Shown here one piece after another: positions 34,574-43,149 of a stretch of DNA of 64,000 bases. The notes beneath the pieces were generated by a model. The model saw only the letters and a program-made list of their open reading frames with translations. It was not told the DNA's origin and made no database searches. This stretch comes from Thermomonas sp. S9 (GTDB lineage Bacteria; Pseudomonadota; Gammaproteobacteria; Xanthomonadales; Xanthomonadaceae), in NCBI RefSeq assembly GCF_024704365.1, contig NZ_JAJDFY010000001.1:2461001-2525000 (forward strand), in the 5' to 3' direction. Each line of letters starts with the position of its first letter. The stretch's first letter is position 1. Position numbers and translations under genes: made by a program.

Positions 34574-35323
34574 TCGCGTCGTGCCGTTTTTGAAATACGC
34601 AGGCGGCAAGCGCTGGCTGGCGCGGCGGATCATCGAGCGTCTGCCGCCGCACGTGTTACGTGGAGCCCTTTGGCGGCATGGGCGCGGTGCTGCTGGCAAA
34701 GCCCAAGAGCAAGGTCGAGGTGTGGAACGACATCGACGGCGGCCTGGCCAACGTCATGCGCTGCGTTAAATACCACCCGGACGCGCTGGCCGATGAGCTG
34801 GGGATGATGCTCGTGCACCGCACAGAGAGGCTGCGGTGGTTGCACGAACATCCGGGCGAGACGGACATCCAGCGCGCCGCGCGCTGGATCATGGTGCGAC
34901 ATTCCGGGTTTCAGGGGGGCTGGCAAAGGGTTCTTTGTCGGCCGCGCGACTGGCATTAAACCGGTCGGCACGCTCATCGAGCAGATGCGGGCGGTGGCCC
35001 GCCGTCTGTCTGGTGTGACCATCGAGCATCTGCCGTGGCAGCGCGTGTTCGACCTCTACGACGTCCCGGAGACGACGTTTTTCTGCGACCCGCCCTATGC
35101 CGATGGCGACCAGTCGATCTACGACCATGCGTTTGCGGAGGTCGACCACCGCGCCCTGCGCGAGCGGCTGCGCGCCGTCAAGGGGGGATGGATCGCAACT
35201 TATGGCGATCACCCGCTGATCCGCGATCTGTATGCCGACTGCCGCATCGAGGAGGTGCGCCGTGTGCGCGCCATCAACCAGGCGGCGCGGCGCGAATACG
35301 TGGAGCTGATCATCACGCCATGA
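34563..35323 (+). CDS. Dam-like DNA adenine methyltransferase, frameshifted as assembled
   Basis: A D12-class N6-adenine methylase. SAM-binding VPFLKYAGGKRWLARRI and VEPFGGMGAVLL (FxGxG), catalytic DPPY in TFFCDPPYADGDQSIYD. Two frame changes: an extra T near 34656 (repair gives HVYVEPFGG) and one extra G in the six-G run at 34914-34919 (repair gives GAGKGFFVGRATGIKPV). Repaired length is about 252 residues. It separates the small and large terminase genes. No restriction enzyme accompanies it, so protection of phage DNA from host nucleases is the simplest reading. Confidence 0.88.
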
Positions 35324-36669
35324 CCGCCCCCATCCTCTACCCCTACCAGCGCCGCTATCTCGCGGACAAAAGCCGCTGGAAGGCGGCGTGCTGGAGCCGC
35401 CAGACCGGCAAGACCTTCACCACCACCCTGGAGGCGGTGCTGGACGTGCTCGAGTGCCGAGGCCGAGGGCCGTATTGCCCGCTGGACGATCCTGTCCATC
35501 TCGCGCGATCGGGCGCTGGATGCCATCCGCAACGGCGCGGCGCTGCACATGCGGGCGATTGGTGCGGCCTACAAGATGATCGAGGCTGAGGACATGGGCG
35601 CCGAGGAACAGGCCGCCAGCGTGCGCCTGCCGGGCGGCAGCTACATCCGGGCGATTGCCGCCCGGCCCGAGACGGCGCGCGGCATGAGCGACAACCTGAT
35701 CCTCGACGAATTCGCCCACCACAAGGACAACCGCGCGCTGTGGCGCGCGCTGGTGCCGGTGGTGAGCCGACCCGACCTCAAGCTGCGGGTGATTTCCACA
35801 CCCAACGGCGTGGGCGACATGTTCCACGAGATCATGACGGCAGACGACGGGCTGTTTTCCCGCCACATCGTGACCATCCATGACGCGGTGGCCGACGGCC
35901 TGCCGCGCAACATCGACGAGCTGAAAAAGGCCGCCCGCGACCCGGACACCTGGGCGCAGGAATACGAGTGCACCTTCCTGGATACCGCCGGGCGCGAGTG
36001 GCTCACCTACGAGGAGATCCTTGCCACCCTGGAAGCGCCGCCCCTGCCGCCCTACGACGGGCGGCCGGTGTATGTGGGCATGGACATCGCCGCGCGGGGC
36101 GACCTCTCCGTGATCGCCGTGCTCGGAGGACGTGGGCGGCGGGGTGCTCGCCCTGCGCGAGATGCAGGTCATGCGCGGGGAGAGCTTCGCCGCGCAGCTG
36201 GCGCGCCTGGACGCCGTGATGCGGCAATACCGCGTGGCGCGGGTGGCCATCGACCAGACCGGCATGGGCGAGATGCCGGTGCAGGAGGCGCAGCGGCGGC
36301 ATGGGCAATACCGCGTTTCCGGTGTGATCTTCACGCAGGCTTCCAAGCTGGACATGGCCGTGGCGCTCAAAGACCGGATGCAGGCCAGGCGGCTGCTCAT
36401 GCCTGATGTGCATGGCAATGCACGTGATGCATTGATCGACGACCTGCGCGCCGTGCGCATGGAGCCGGGCGCGGGCGGGGTGCCCAAGCTCATGGCCGAG
36501 CGCGACGGACGGGGCCATGCCGACCGTTTTGGCGCTGGCGCTGGCCGTGGCCGCCGCCGGCGAAGGCGTGCCGGTGTATCGGTATGAGAGCGTGGCGCGC
36601 AGGAGCTTCGCGCCGCGATTCGATGATCTTGACGGGCGCGGACGCGCCCAGGAGTGGGCCGGATGGTGA
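35320..36669 (+). CDS. Large terminase subunit (Mu gp28-like), frameshifted as assembled
   Basis: DNA-packaging motor. The ATPase domain has ACWSRQTGKTFTTTLEA (Walker A) and SDNLILDEFAHHKD (Walker B); KLRVISTPNGVGDMFHE is the coupling motif. The RuvC-like nuclease starts VYVGMDIAARGDLSVIAV, and VAIDQTGMGEMP follows. Three breaks: an extra T at 35455 (repair LEAEAEGRIARW), an extra G at 36125-36126 (repair VLEDVGGGVLALRE) and one near 36505-36531 (ERDG...ALALAVAAAGEG). The start overlaps dam, and the stop at 36667 overlaps the portal start. Repaired length is about 449 residues. Confidence 0.88.
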
Positions 36670-38264
36670 CCGTGAGAAAACAGGATTTGACCGGCGAAAT
36701 CGCCCGCCCGTCGCAGACGGGGCTGCGCTCTGTCTGGCAATGGCGGCCGCTGGCCAGCATGACCCCGGCCATGGTGGCAGACGTGCTGCGCCGGGCGGCG
36801 ATGGGCGATGCGCATGACTTCCTGATCGCCGCCGACGACATCCGCGAAAAAGACTTGCACTACCGCGCCGTGCTGCAGACCCGCGCGCTGGCGGTGGCGG
36901 GCCTGCCGGTGGACATCCAGCCCTGGGACGACTCGGCCAAGGCCAAGCGCGCCGCAGATCTGGTGCAGGATGTGCTGCGAGATGGCGACTACAGCCGGAT
37001 CATCGCGCACCTCATGGACGCGGTGGCCAAGGGCTATGCCGTGGCCGAGATCATCTGGGAGACCGCTGGCGGCGTGTGGTACCCGCGCGAGATCGTGCCG
37101 CGCGAGGCGCACTGGTTCGCCTTCGACCGCGATACCGGGCGGCTGTTGCGCCTGGTGGATGGCAGCGCGGAAGGGGCCGGGATCCCGCCCTACCGCATGA
37201 TCGTCCATGCCCCGCCGCTTTCCGCCGGCATTCCGCTGCTGGGCGGGGTGGCGCGCAGCGCGCTGTGGGCCTGGGTGTTCAAATCGTATGCAATGCGCGA
37301 TTGGGCCCGGTTCTGCGAGCTGTTCGGCCAGCCCATCCGGGTGGGCAAATACCACCAGGGCGCCAGCCCCGACGACGTGGCCGTGCTCAAACAGGCGGCC
37401 TTCAGCCTCGGCAGTGATGCCGCCGCCGTGATCCCGCAGGAGATGGCGCTGGAACTCATCGAGAGCGGCAGCAAGTCCGCCAGCGCCGACCTCTACCACA
37501 CGCTGATCGACTACCTCGACCGTCAGGTCAGCAAGGCCGTGCTCGGCCAGACCATGACCACCGACGATGGATCGAGCCTGGCCCAGGCCAGGGTGCACGC
37601 CGAGGTGCGCGCCGACATCCTGCGGGCGGATGCGCGGGCCATGGCCGCCACGCTCACCCGCGACCTGATCGCGCCCATCGTGCGGCTTAACGTTGGCGAG
37701 GACGCGCCGCTGCCCATCCTCACCCTGCGCGTGGACGAGCCGGAGGACATGGCGGCGCTGGCCGATCAGGTCGTCAAGCTCACCCAGGCCGGGCTGCCGG
37801 TGCCGCAGTGGTGGGTGCGGGAGAAGTTCGGCATCCCGGCGGCGGCGGCGGGCGAGGCGGTGCTCGTTCCGGCTCAATCCGGTCAAACCGGGTTAAACCC
37901 GACTGGCGAACCATTGGCGAACCGAATGGCGAACCGCGCCGCAACTTCGGGCTCGCCAATGGCCGTGTCCGCATTCGAGGCGACGAAACACAGTGCCGAC
38001 GGCGCGCCGGACGCGCTGGACGAGCTGGCGGGCGAAGCGCTCGCGGACTGGGAGGCGCAACTTGCGCCGGCCGCCGACAGCCTGCAAGCGCTGCTCGATG
38101 AGGCGGCTGCGCGCGGAGCAAGCGCCGCCGAGCTCATCGACATCCTGGCGCAGCATCTGCCCGAGATGAATATCGACGCACTGGCCGAGCGGCTGACGCG
38201 CGCGCAGTTCGCGGCGCGGCTGGCCGGTGTGCATGGCCTGCAAGCCGCGCGGGAGAGTGAGTGA
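36663..38264 (+). CDS. Portal protein (DUF935, Mu gp29-like)
   Basis: 533 residues, intact. LTGEIARPSQTGLRSVWQWR at the N-terminus, EIVPREAHWFAFDRDTGRLL, WARFCELFGQPIRVGKYHQG, YLDRQVSKAVLGQTMTTDDG and ILRADARAMAATLTRDLIAP are DUF935 signatures. It should form the dodecameric portal through which terminase pumps DNA. The C-terminal 150 residues are Ala-rich and helical. Confidence 0.92.
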   Translation: MVTVRKQDLTGEIARPSQTGLRSVWQWRPLASMTPAMVADVLRRAAMGDAHDFLIAADDIREKDLHYRAVLQTRALAVAGLPVDIQPWDDSAKAKRAADLVQDVLRDGDYSRIIAHLMDAVAKGYAVAEIIWETAGGVWYPREIVPREAHWFAFDRDTGRLLRLVDGSAEGAGIPPYRMIVHAPPLSAGIPLLGGVARSALWAWVFKSYAMRDWARFCELFGQPIRVGKYHQGASPDDVAVLKQAAFSLGSDAAAVIPQEMALELIESGSKSASADLYHTLIDYLDRQVSKAVLGQTMTTDDGSSLAQARVHAEVRADILRADARAMAATLTRDLIAPIVRLNVGEDAPLPILTLRVDEPEDMAALADQVVKLTQAGLPVPQWWVREKFGIPAAAAGEAVLVPAQSGQTGLNPTGEPLANRMANRAATSGSPMAVSAFEATKHSADGAPDALDELAGEALADWEAQLAPAADSLQALLDEAAARGASAAELIDILAQHLPEMNIDALAERLTRAQFAARLAGVHGLQAARESE

Positions 38265-38461
38265 TGGACGAGGCCGACATCGCCGCCGAGCGCATCGAAC
38301 GCGAGATGGCGAGCCTGCTCGCTCTGCGTCGCCACACCGGCCCTGCGCCTACCGGCGCATGCCTGTGGTGCGGCGAGCCGCTCGCGCCCAGCCTGAGATG
38401 GTGCAGCGCCGAATGCCGCGACGACTGGGAGCGCAAGCATGCCCGTGCGCATCGCCGCTGA
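38264..38461 (+). CDS. Small zinc-ribbon protein
   Basis: 65 residues with a likely four-cysteine zinc site: CLWCGEPLAPSLRWCSAEC, followed by basic RDDWERKHARAHRR. It resembles small phage zinc ribbons (DksA/TraR-like or FCS-type). A GTG precedes the ATG by one codon. It overlaps the portal stop and the next gene. Function unknown. Confidence 0.65.
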   Translation: MDEADIAAERIEREMASLLALRRHTGPAPTGACLWCGEPLAPSLRWCSAECRDDWERKHARAHRR

Positions 38462-39857
38462 TCCGATTGACGCGCCCATCATGGCGCCTGCTGCGCCGGA
38501 CGAGTTCGCGCGCGCATTCCTGCTGCCGCCAGAGGAGGCGGTGCGCTACATGCAAGGGCGCGACGCGGTGCGCATCACCTACGACTGGCACGAGCTGTGG
38601 CATGACGAGCATGCGCGCGCCTTCACGGTGAGCCGCCTGGCGCGCGCCGACCTGTTGCAGTCGCTCCATGAGCAGCTCGCCCGCTCGGTGGCGGGCGACC
38701 TGACCCGCCGCGACTGGATGCGCGACGCGCGCGCTGCTCGACAGGCGGGATGGTGGGGTGAGAAGACCGTCGTCGGGCCAGAAGGCGAGGCGCGCAAGAC
38801 GCGCTTCAATCCCCGCCGCCTGCAACTCATCTACGACGTCAACACCCGCATGGCGCACGCCGCCGGGCGCTGGGAGCGCATCCAGGCGGCCAAGGCGAGC
38901 CACCCATATCTGCGCTATGTCACGCGCGCCGACGAGCGCGTGCGCCAGTCCCACCGCCCGTGGCACGGCGTGACGCTGCCGGTGGACGATCCGTGGTGGC
39001 GGACGCACTACCCGCCCTGCGGCTGGCGCTGCCGCTGCGTGGCGGTGCCGATGCGGCGCGAGGAGTATGAGGCGCGCGACGATCTGAAGAAGTCCGCGCC
39101 GCAGGAGCCGGATGTGCAATGGACCAACCCGCGCACCGGCGAAGTCCGGCGCGTTCCCTGGGCCATCGACCCAGGCTTCGGCTACAACGTGGGCGACGCC
39201 AGCCTGCGCTGGCGGGGACTGATCGATGCCGCGCGCGATAAGGTGGCAGGCTACGCCGCCGCCATCGGGGCGCATATGGCCGAGGACCTTGCGCCGCTCA
39301 TCGAGCGCGACTGGCAAGCCTGGGTGGATGCGGCGCTGGCCGGCACGGAGCGCAACCGTCTGGGGTGGCTCGGGGTGATCTCCGCGCGCGATCTGGCGCA
39401 TCTGGCGGCCGCCGGAATCGCACCGCAAAGCGCCGAGGTCATGGTGCGCCCCGGCCTGCTCTACGGACCGAAGGCCGGCCGTCATCGCGACGACGGCAAC
39501 GCGCTCGCCGATGCGCAATGGCGCGAACTGCCCAGCCTGTGGCGGCAGGCCGTGGCGCTCGTGCTCGATCTCAAGAGCGGCAAGCCATTGTGGCTGCTGC
39601 CCGGCGCGGATGCACGCACGCCGCAGTTAGCGGTGGAGGTGGATTTCGTGACAGGCCGCCCCAAGCGCGTGACCAATGCGGCCAAGTCGGCCTACCTGCA
39701 ATCGGTGGATGTGCTCAACCGGCGCCTGAAGGCCGGGGAGCTGCGCGTGTTGTGGGGGGCTGGTGATGCGCGGTGGGACTCGAACCCACACATTCTCCGC
39801 TGGCGCGGTCCCGTTACCTGTCAGGGCGCAACGCACCACCACCACGGCTCAGTATAG
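38439..39857 (+). CDS. Head morphogenesis protein (Mu gp30/F-like, SPP1 gp7 family)
   Basis: Minor head protein. LLPPEEAVRYMQGRDAVRIT at the N-terminus, LIYDVNTRMAHAAGRWERIQ, and the SPP1-gp7 core with His and Cys residues: RQSHRPWHGVTLPVDDPWW, THYPPCGWRCRCVAVPM. The C-terminal half includes LAVEVDFVTGRPKRVTNAAK. As assembled it runs to 39857, but the last 30 residues are not phage-like. One more G in the G run at 39754-39759 would end it as RVLWGGW at TGA 39764-39766, which I prefer. Confidence 0.85.
   Translation: MPVRIAADPIDAPIMAPAAPDEFARAFLLPPEEAVRYMQGRDAVRITYDWHELWHDEHARAFTVSRLARADLLQSLHEQLARSVAGDLTRRDWMRDARAARQAGWWGEKTVVGPEGEARKTRFNPRRLQLIYDVNTRMAHAAGRWERIQAAKASHPYLRYVTRADERVRQSHRPWHGVTLPVDDPWWRTHYPPCGWRCRCVAVPMRREEYEARDDLKKSAPQEPDVQWTNPRTGEVRRVPWAIDPGFGYNVGDASLRWRGLIDAARDKVAGYAAAIGAHMAEDLAPLIERDWQAWVDAALAGTERNRLGWLGVISARDLAHLAAAGIAPQSAEVMVRPGLLYGPKAGRHRDDGNALADAQWRELPSLWRQAVALVLDLKSGKPLWLLPGADARTPQLAVEVDFVTGRPKRVTNAAKSAYLQSVDVLNRRLKAGELRVLWGAGDARWDSNPHILRWRGPVTCQGATHHHHGSV
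39767..39855 (-). other. tRNA-like element (degenerate, no usable anticodon)
   Basis: The - strand contains a canonical T arm, GTGGG TTCGAGT CCCAC, followed by GCGCATC ACCA (one extra C intervenes). A 5' GGTGCGT can pair with GCGCATC, then TG and a D-loop-like CAGGTAAC with a three-pair CCC/GGG stem. The expected anticodon arm is only CCGC GCCA GCGG, a four-base loop. It is therefore a tRNA relic, a tRNA mimic, or a tRNA with assembly errors. It lies in the gap between two head genes, antisense to them. Confidence 0.4.
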
Positions 39858-39910
39858 CCTACCCGCCCGCGCGTCAAAGCGCGCCGTCTGGCTGGCATGA
39901 TGGAGGCGCC

Positions 39911-40459
39911 ATGATCAGGATCGACATCGACGACCGCGAGGTGCGCCAGGCGCTCGAGCCGCCTCCAGCAGCGCGTCTCCGACCTGACGCCCGCGATGCG
40001 GGAGATCGCCATGGAGCTCGAGGCACGGGCGCTCAACCGCTTCGAGACCGAGCGCGACCCGGCGGGCCGCCCGTGGCAGCCCCTGTCGCCCGTGACGCTG
40101 GCCAGGAAAAAAGGGCGCGGCGGCATCCTCTACCAGACCGGCGACCTGCTGGACAGCGCAACGAGCCGCGCCGGGCGCGACGTCGCCGAGGTAGGCTTCG
40201 GCCTGCGCTATGCCGTCTTCCACGAGTACGGTACGAAGAAGATGCCAAGGCGTGGCCTGCTCATGGCCGACCCCGAGGCGCGCACCCTGGGCGAGGATGA
40301 CAAGCGCGCCATCCTGAGATCATCGGCGAGCACCTTTCCGGCGGCTGAGACGCAAACCCGGCGCGGCGCTATCTGCCTATCACCGAGGCTGGCCGGATGG
40401 ACGAGCAGGCGCGCGCGCTGGTGCTGGAGGCCGTCCGGGCATTCCTGGCCGACGCCTGA
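39911..40459 (+). CDS. Virion morphogenesis protein (Mu gpG-like), frameshifted as assembled
   Basis: Starts MIRIDIDDREVRQALE; an extra C near 39960 must be removed to reach RLQQRVSDLTPAMREIAMEL. The core (AGRPWQPLSPVTLARKKGRG, LYQTGDLLDSATSRAGRDVA, GFGLRYAVFHEYGTKKMPRR) is the gpG/tail-completion family. A missing G near 40316 restores ILEIIGEHLSGG, which then meets TGA at 40346. The same frame continues after the TGA with PARRYLPITEAGRMDEQARA to 40459, which also looks like a gpG C-terminus, so either the TGA is an error or two alternative ends lie in tandem. Confidence 0.75.
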
Positions 40460-40647
40460 CCGCCAACCGCGTAGAACGCGCTGTGCGCGCATTTCATGCG
40501 CCGCCGCTACCAACGTACCACCCGGATCGACTAAAACGCGCCAGCGCCCGTTTAAACGCACTTCAAACGCGGTCACGGGGTGGCGCCATGGCCGGCCGTT
40601 GCCCATGGCGCACGTGGCCTGACCGCAACCCCCGTTGGCGCCCCTTC

Positions 40648-40669
40648 AAAGGCCGCGCCTGCGGCCTTT
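40648..40669 (+). terminator. Intrinsic terminator before the head operon
   Basis: Stem AAAGGCCGC / GCGGCCTTT with loop GCCT followed by GTCTTT. It sits 12 bases before the second copy of the 22-bp control element, mirroring the terminator-element arrangement at 32294-32348. Confidence 0.8.
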
Positions 40670-40680
40670 GTCTTTGCGGG

Positions 40681-40702
40681 CCGACCCGGGTCGGCCTGTT
40701 GC
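40681..40702 (+). promoter_or_regulatory. 22-bp late control element, copy 2 (before the head genes)
   Basis: Identical in all 22 positions to 32327-32348 and again 29 bases before an ATG without a ribosome binding site. A candidate Mor-type activator site for the structural operon. Confidence 0.7.
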
Positions 40703-40731
40703 AGGTCGCGGCGGCACCGGATTCTGGGCGC

Positions 40732-41770
40732 ATGGCCACGCCGTCCCACGTCCGTCCCCGATCCCCTGCCCGTCTGCTGGCGCGGGACGTGCTGGCCATG
40801 TCGCTGCATGCAGACCCTGATCCCCAGGGTGGGGCGGTATCCCCGCCGGAGTGGGTGCATCTCATCCCGGCGGGGGTGTTTTCCGGGCGCGACGGCCGCG
40901 GCCCCTACACCCTCGACGCCGCCGCCGTGCTGGAGGCCTTCGCCCGCCACGGCGCCGACCTGCCGATCGACTACGAGCACCAGAGCCTGACGGCCACCGA
41001 CAAGGCCGGCCCGGTGCCGGCCGCGGGCTGGATCACGGCGCTGGACATGCGCGAGGACGGCCTGTGGGCGCGCGTCACCTGGACGCCGCAGGCGGCCGCC
41101 CTGCTGGCCGCGCGCGAGTACCGCTACCTCTCGCCGGTGTTCATGCATCGCCAGGACGGCGCCATCGTCGAGCTGGTCGGCGCCGGCCTGACCCATACCC
41201 CCCAACCTGCACCTGCGCGCGGCCGCCGCGCGCCAACTGGAGGCTCATGCCGTGGATGAACTGCTGGAACGCCTGATCTACATGCTCAACCTGCCGGTCA
41301 CGGCGACCGCCGACGAGGTGGCCGCCGAGCTGCAGAAGCTGATCGACCGCCTCACTGCCGCCGAGGCCGCCGCGCAGGCGGCGCAGTCCGCGCAGCCGGC
41401 CGCGCCGGACCCGGCGCAGTGGGTGCCCATGAGCCAGCACAAAAGGGTGGCCGAGGAGCTTTCGAAGCTCCAGATGGATGTCGCCGCGGAGAAGGCCGAG
41501 GCCGCAGTGAGCGCCGCCATGAGCGCGGGCAAGCTCGCCCCGGCACTGAAAGACTGGGCCATCGCCTACGCCAGCCGCGACCCGCAGGGCTTCGCCGCCT
41601 GGGCCAAGGCCGCGCCGGTGATCGTCGCCGCCGACAAGGATGCGCATTCCGTCGCCTCGGCTGCGAGCACGGATGCCGGGCTCACCGAGGAGGATCGCAT
41701 CGCCTGCCAGCTGCTCGGCATGAGCGAGGCCGAGTTCGCCGCGCACAAGCAGGAGATCGCCCGTGCGTGA
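40732..41770 (+). CDS. Head protease/scaffold protein (Mu gpI-like), frameshifted as assembled
   Basis: The N-terminal protease domain contains WVHLIPAGVFSGRDGRGPYT and the conserved LPIDYEHQSL, then ITALDMREDGLWARVTWTP and YRYLSPVFMHRQDG. The C-terminal half is helical scaffold (ADEVAAELQKLIDRLTAAEA, KRVAEELSKLQMDVAAEKAE). The two halves are joined by removing one C from the six-C run near 41198-41203 (THTPNLHLRAAA). In Mu a separate scaffold protein is made from an internal start; LLERLIYMLNLP near 41265 could serve here. About 345 residues after repair. Confidence 0.85.
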
Positions 41771-42014
41771 AATTCTGCGCGACAACGACGCAGGCCGCCG
41801 CCTGATTCTAGAGCGGCTCTACGTCGAGCGCATGGCCGCCAGCCAGCAGGAGGTGGGCGGCTTCATCCCGCGCCGCGCGCTGGCCGATCTGGCCGCGCAT
41901 GTGGACTTCCTGCTCGCCACCCTGGCCGAGCAGGGGCTCGTGCGCCGCGACGGCGACCGCTACCGCATCACCGGCGCAGGCTGCGCCCATCTCGAATCCA
42001 CCGCAAAGGAGTAA
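41763..42014 (+). CDS. Small winged-helix-like phage protein
   Basis: 83 residues with a GTG start overlapping the protease/scaffold stop. GRRLILERLYVERMAASQQE, ADLAAHVDFLLATLAEQGLV and RRDGDRYRITGAGCAHLES give a winged-helix pattern. It lies between the I- and T-like genes. Unknown role. Confidence 0.6.
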   Translation: MREILRDNDAGRRLILERLYVERMAASQQEVGGFIPRRALADLAAHVDFLLATLAEQGLVRRDGDRYRITGAGCAHLESTAKE

Positions 42015-42020
42015 ACAGGC

Positions 42021-42926
42021 ATGGCCATCATCACCCCCGCGCTGATCACCAGTCTGCGCACCGGCTTCTCGAAAGCCTTCCAGGACGCGCTGGCCGCGAC
42101 CCCCACCGATTGGGAGAAGATCGCAACCCGCGTTCCGTCTTCAAACACCTCGAACACCTACGGCTGGCTCAACCAGTTCCCGAAGCTGCGCGAATGGGTG
42201 GGCGACCGGGTGGCCAAGGACATGGCCTCCAGCGCCTACCAGGTGCAGAACAAGCTCTACGAGGGCACCGTCGCGGTCAAGCGCACCGACATCGAGGATG
42301 ACAACGTCGGCGTCTATACGCCACTGTTCGCCGAGATGGGGCGCGCGGCGAAGGCGCACGCCGATGAACTGGTCTTCGCCCTGCTGGCCGCCGGCGAGAC
42401 GACGCTGTGCTTCGATGGCCAGAACTTCTTCGACACCGACCACCCGGTCTATCCGAACGTGGACGGCACCGGCACGGCGGCGCTGGTTGCCAACCTGCAA
42501 GCCGGCACCGATCCTGCCTGGTATCTGCTCGACGCCAGCCGGGCGCTGAAGCCGCTGATCTTCCAGGAGCGCACCACGCCGGAGCTCGAGGCCATGACCA
42601 GCTCCCAGGACGAGGGCGTGTTCATGCGCGACGAGTACCGCTACGGCATCCGCTATCGCTGCAACGCCGGCTTTGGCTTCTGGCAGCTGGCCTACAAGAG
42701 CAAGGCCGCGCTCGATGCCGCCAACTTCAACGCCGCGATGGCCGCGATGATGGGCATCAAGGCCGACGGCGGCCGGCCGATGGGCGTCAAGCCCACGCAT
42801 CTAGTGGTGCCGTCCACCCTGCGCGCGCAGGCGCTCTCGCTCATCGAGGCGCAGCAGATCACCGGCGGCGAGAGCAACCCGAATTACCGCGCGGTCGAGG
42901 TCATCGTCTCGCCGTGGCTGAGCTAA
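42021..42926 (+). CDS. Major head subunit (Mu gpT-like)
   Basis: 301 residues, intact. MAIITPALITSLRTGFSKAF, NTYGWLNQFPKLREWVGDRV, DIEDDNVGVYTPLFAEMGRA, CFDGQNFFDTDHPVYPNVDG and PTHLVVPSTLRAQALSLIEA are typical of the Mu T family capsid protein. AAAGGAG lies upstream of the ATG. Confidence 0.93.
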   Translation: MAIITPALITSLRTGFSKAFQDALAATPTDWEKIATRVPSSNTSNTYGWLNQFPKLREWVGDRVAKDMASSAYQVQNKLYEGTVAVKRTDIEDDNVGVYTPLFAEMGRAAKAHADELVFALLAAGETTLCFDGQNFFDTDHPVYPNVDGTGTAALVANLQAGTDPAWYLLDASRALKPLIFQERTTPELEAMTSSQDEGVFMRDEYRYGIRYRCNAGFGFWQLAYKSKAALDAANFNAAMAAMMGIKADGGRPMGVKPTHLVVPSTLRAQALSLIEAQQITGGESNPNYRAVEVIVSPWLS

Positions 42927-42936
42927 GGGGTGACGC

Positions 42937-43146
42937 ATGGCCCGCGCCGATAAAACCGCCGCCCAGCCCGCCGCCTCCACCGTGCGCCTGATGGTGCGCA
43001 CCGTGGCGGCGCTGGGCGATATGCCGCGCTACCGCGCCAATCTCGGCCCCTTCGGCCGCGAGCCGAAGCTCATCGAGGCCGAGCCCTGGCAGGCCGAGGC
43101 GCTGCGCGCAGATCCGATGCTGGCCGTGGCCGAGGTCAAGGATTAA
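42937..43146 (+). CDS. Mu gp35-like (HI1506-type) small protein
   Basis: 69 residues. TVAALGDMPRYRANLGPFGR, EAEPWQAEALRADPMLAVAE match the small protein that follows the capsid gene in Mu-like phages. Unknown role in head completion. Confidence 0.65.
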   Translation: MARADKTAAQPAASTVRLMVRTVAALGDMPRYRANLGPFGREPKLIEAEPWQAEALRADPMLAVAEVKD

Positions 43147-43149
43147 GGC

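Noticed and set aside
34563-35323. A restriction-modification system
   Set aside because: Only a methylase is present. Neighbouring genes are packaging genes and no endonuclease-like protein was seen in the prophage.
40496-40534. A 12-codon Arg-rich ORF in the gap before the head operon
   Set aside because: No ribosome binding site and too short to judge; it may be coincidental.
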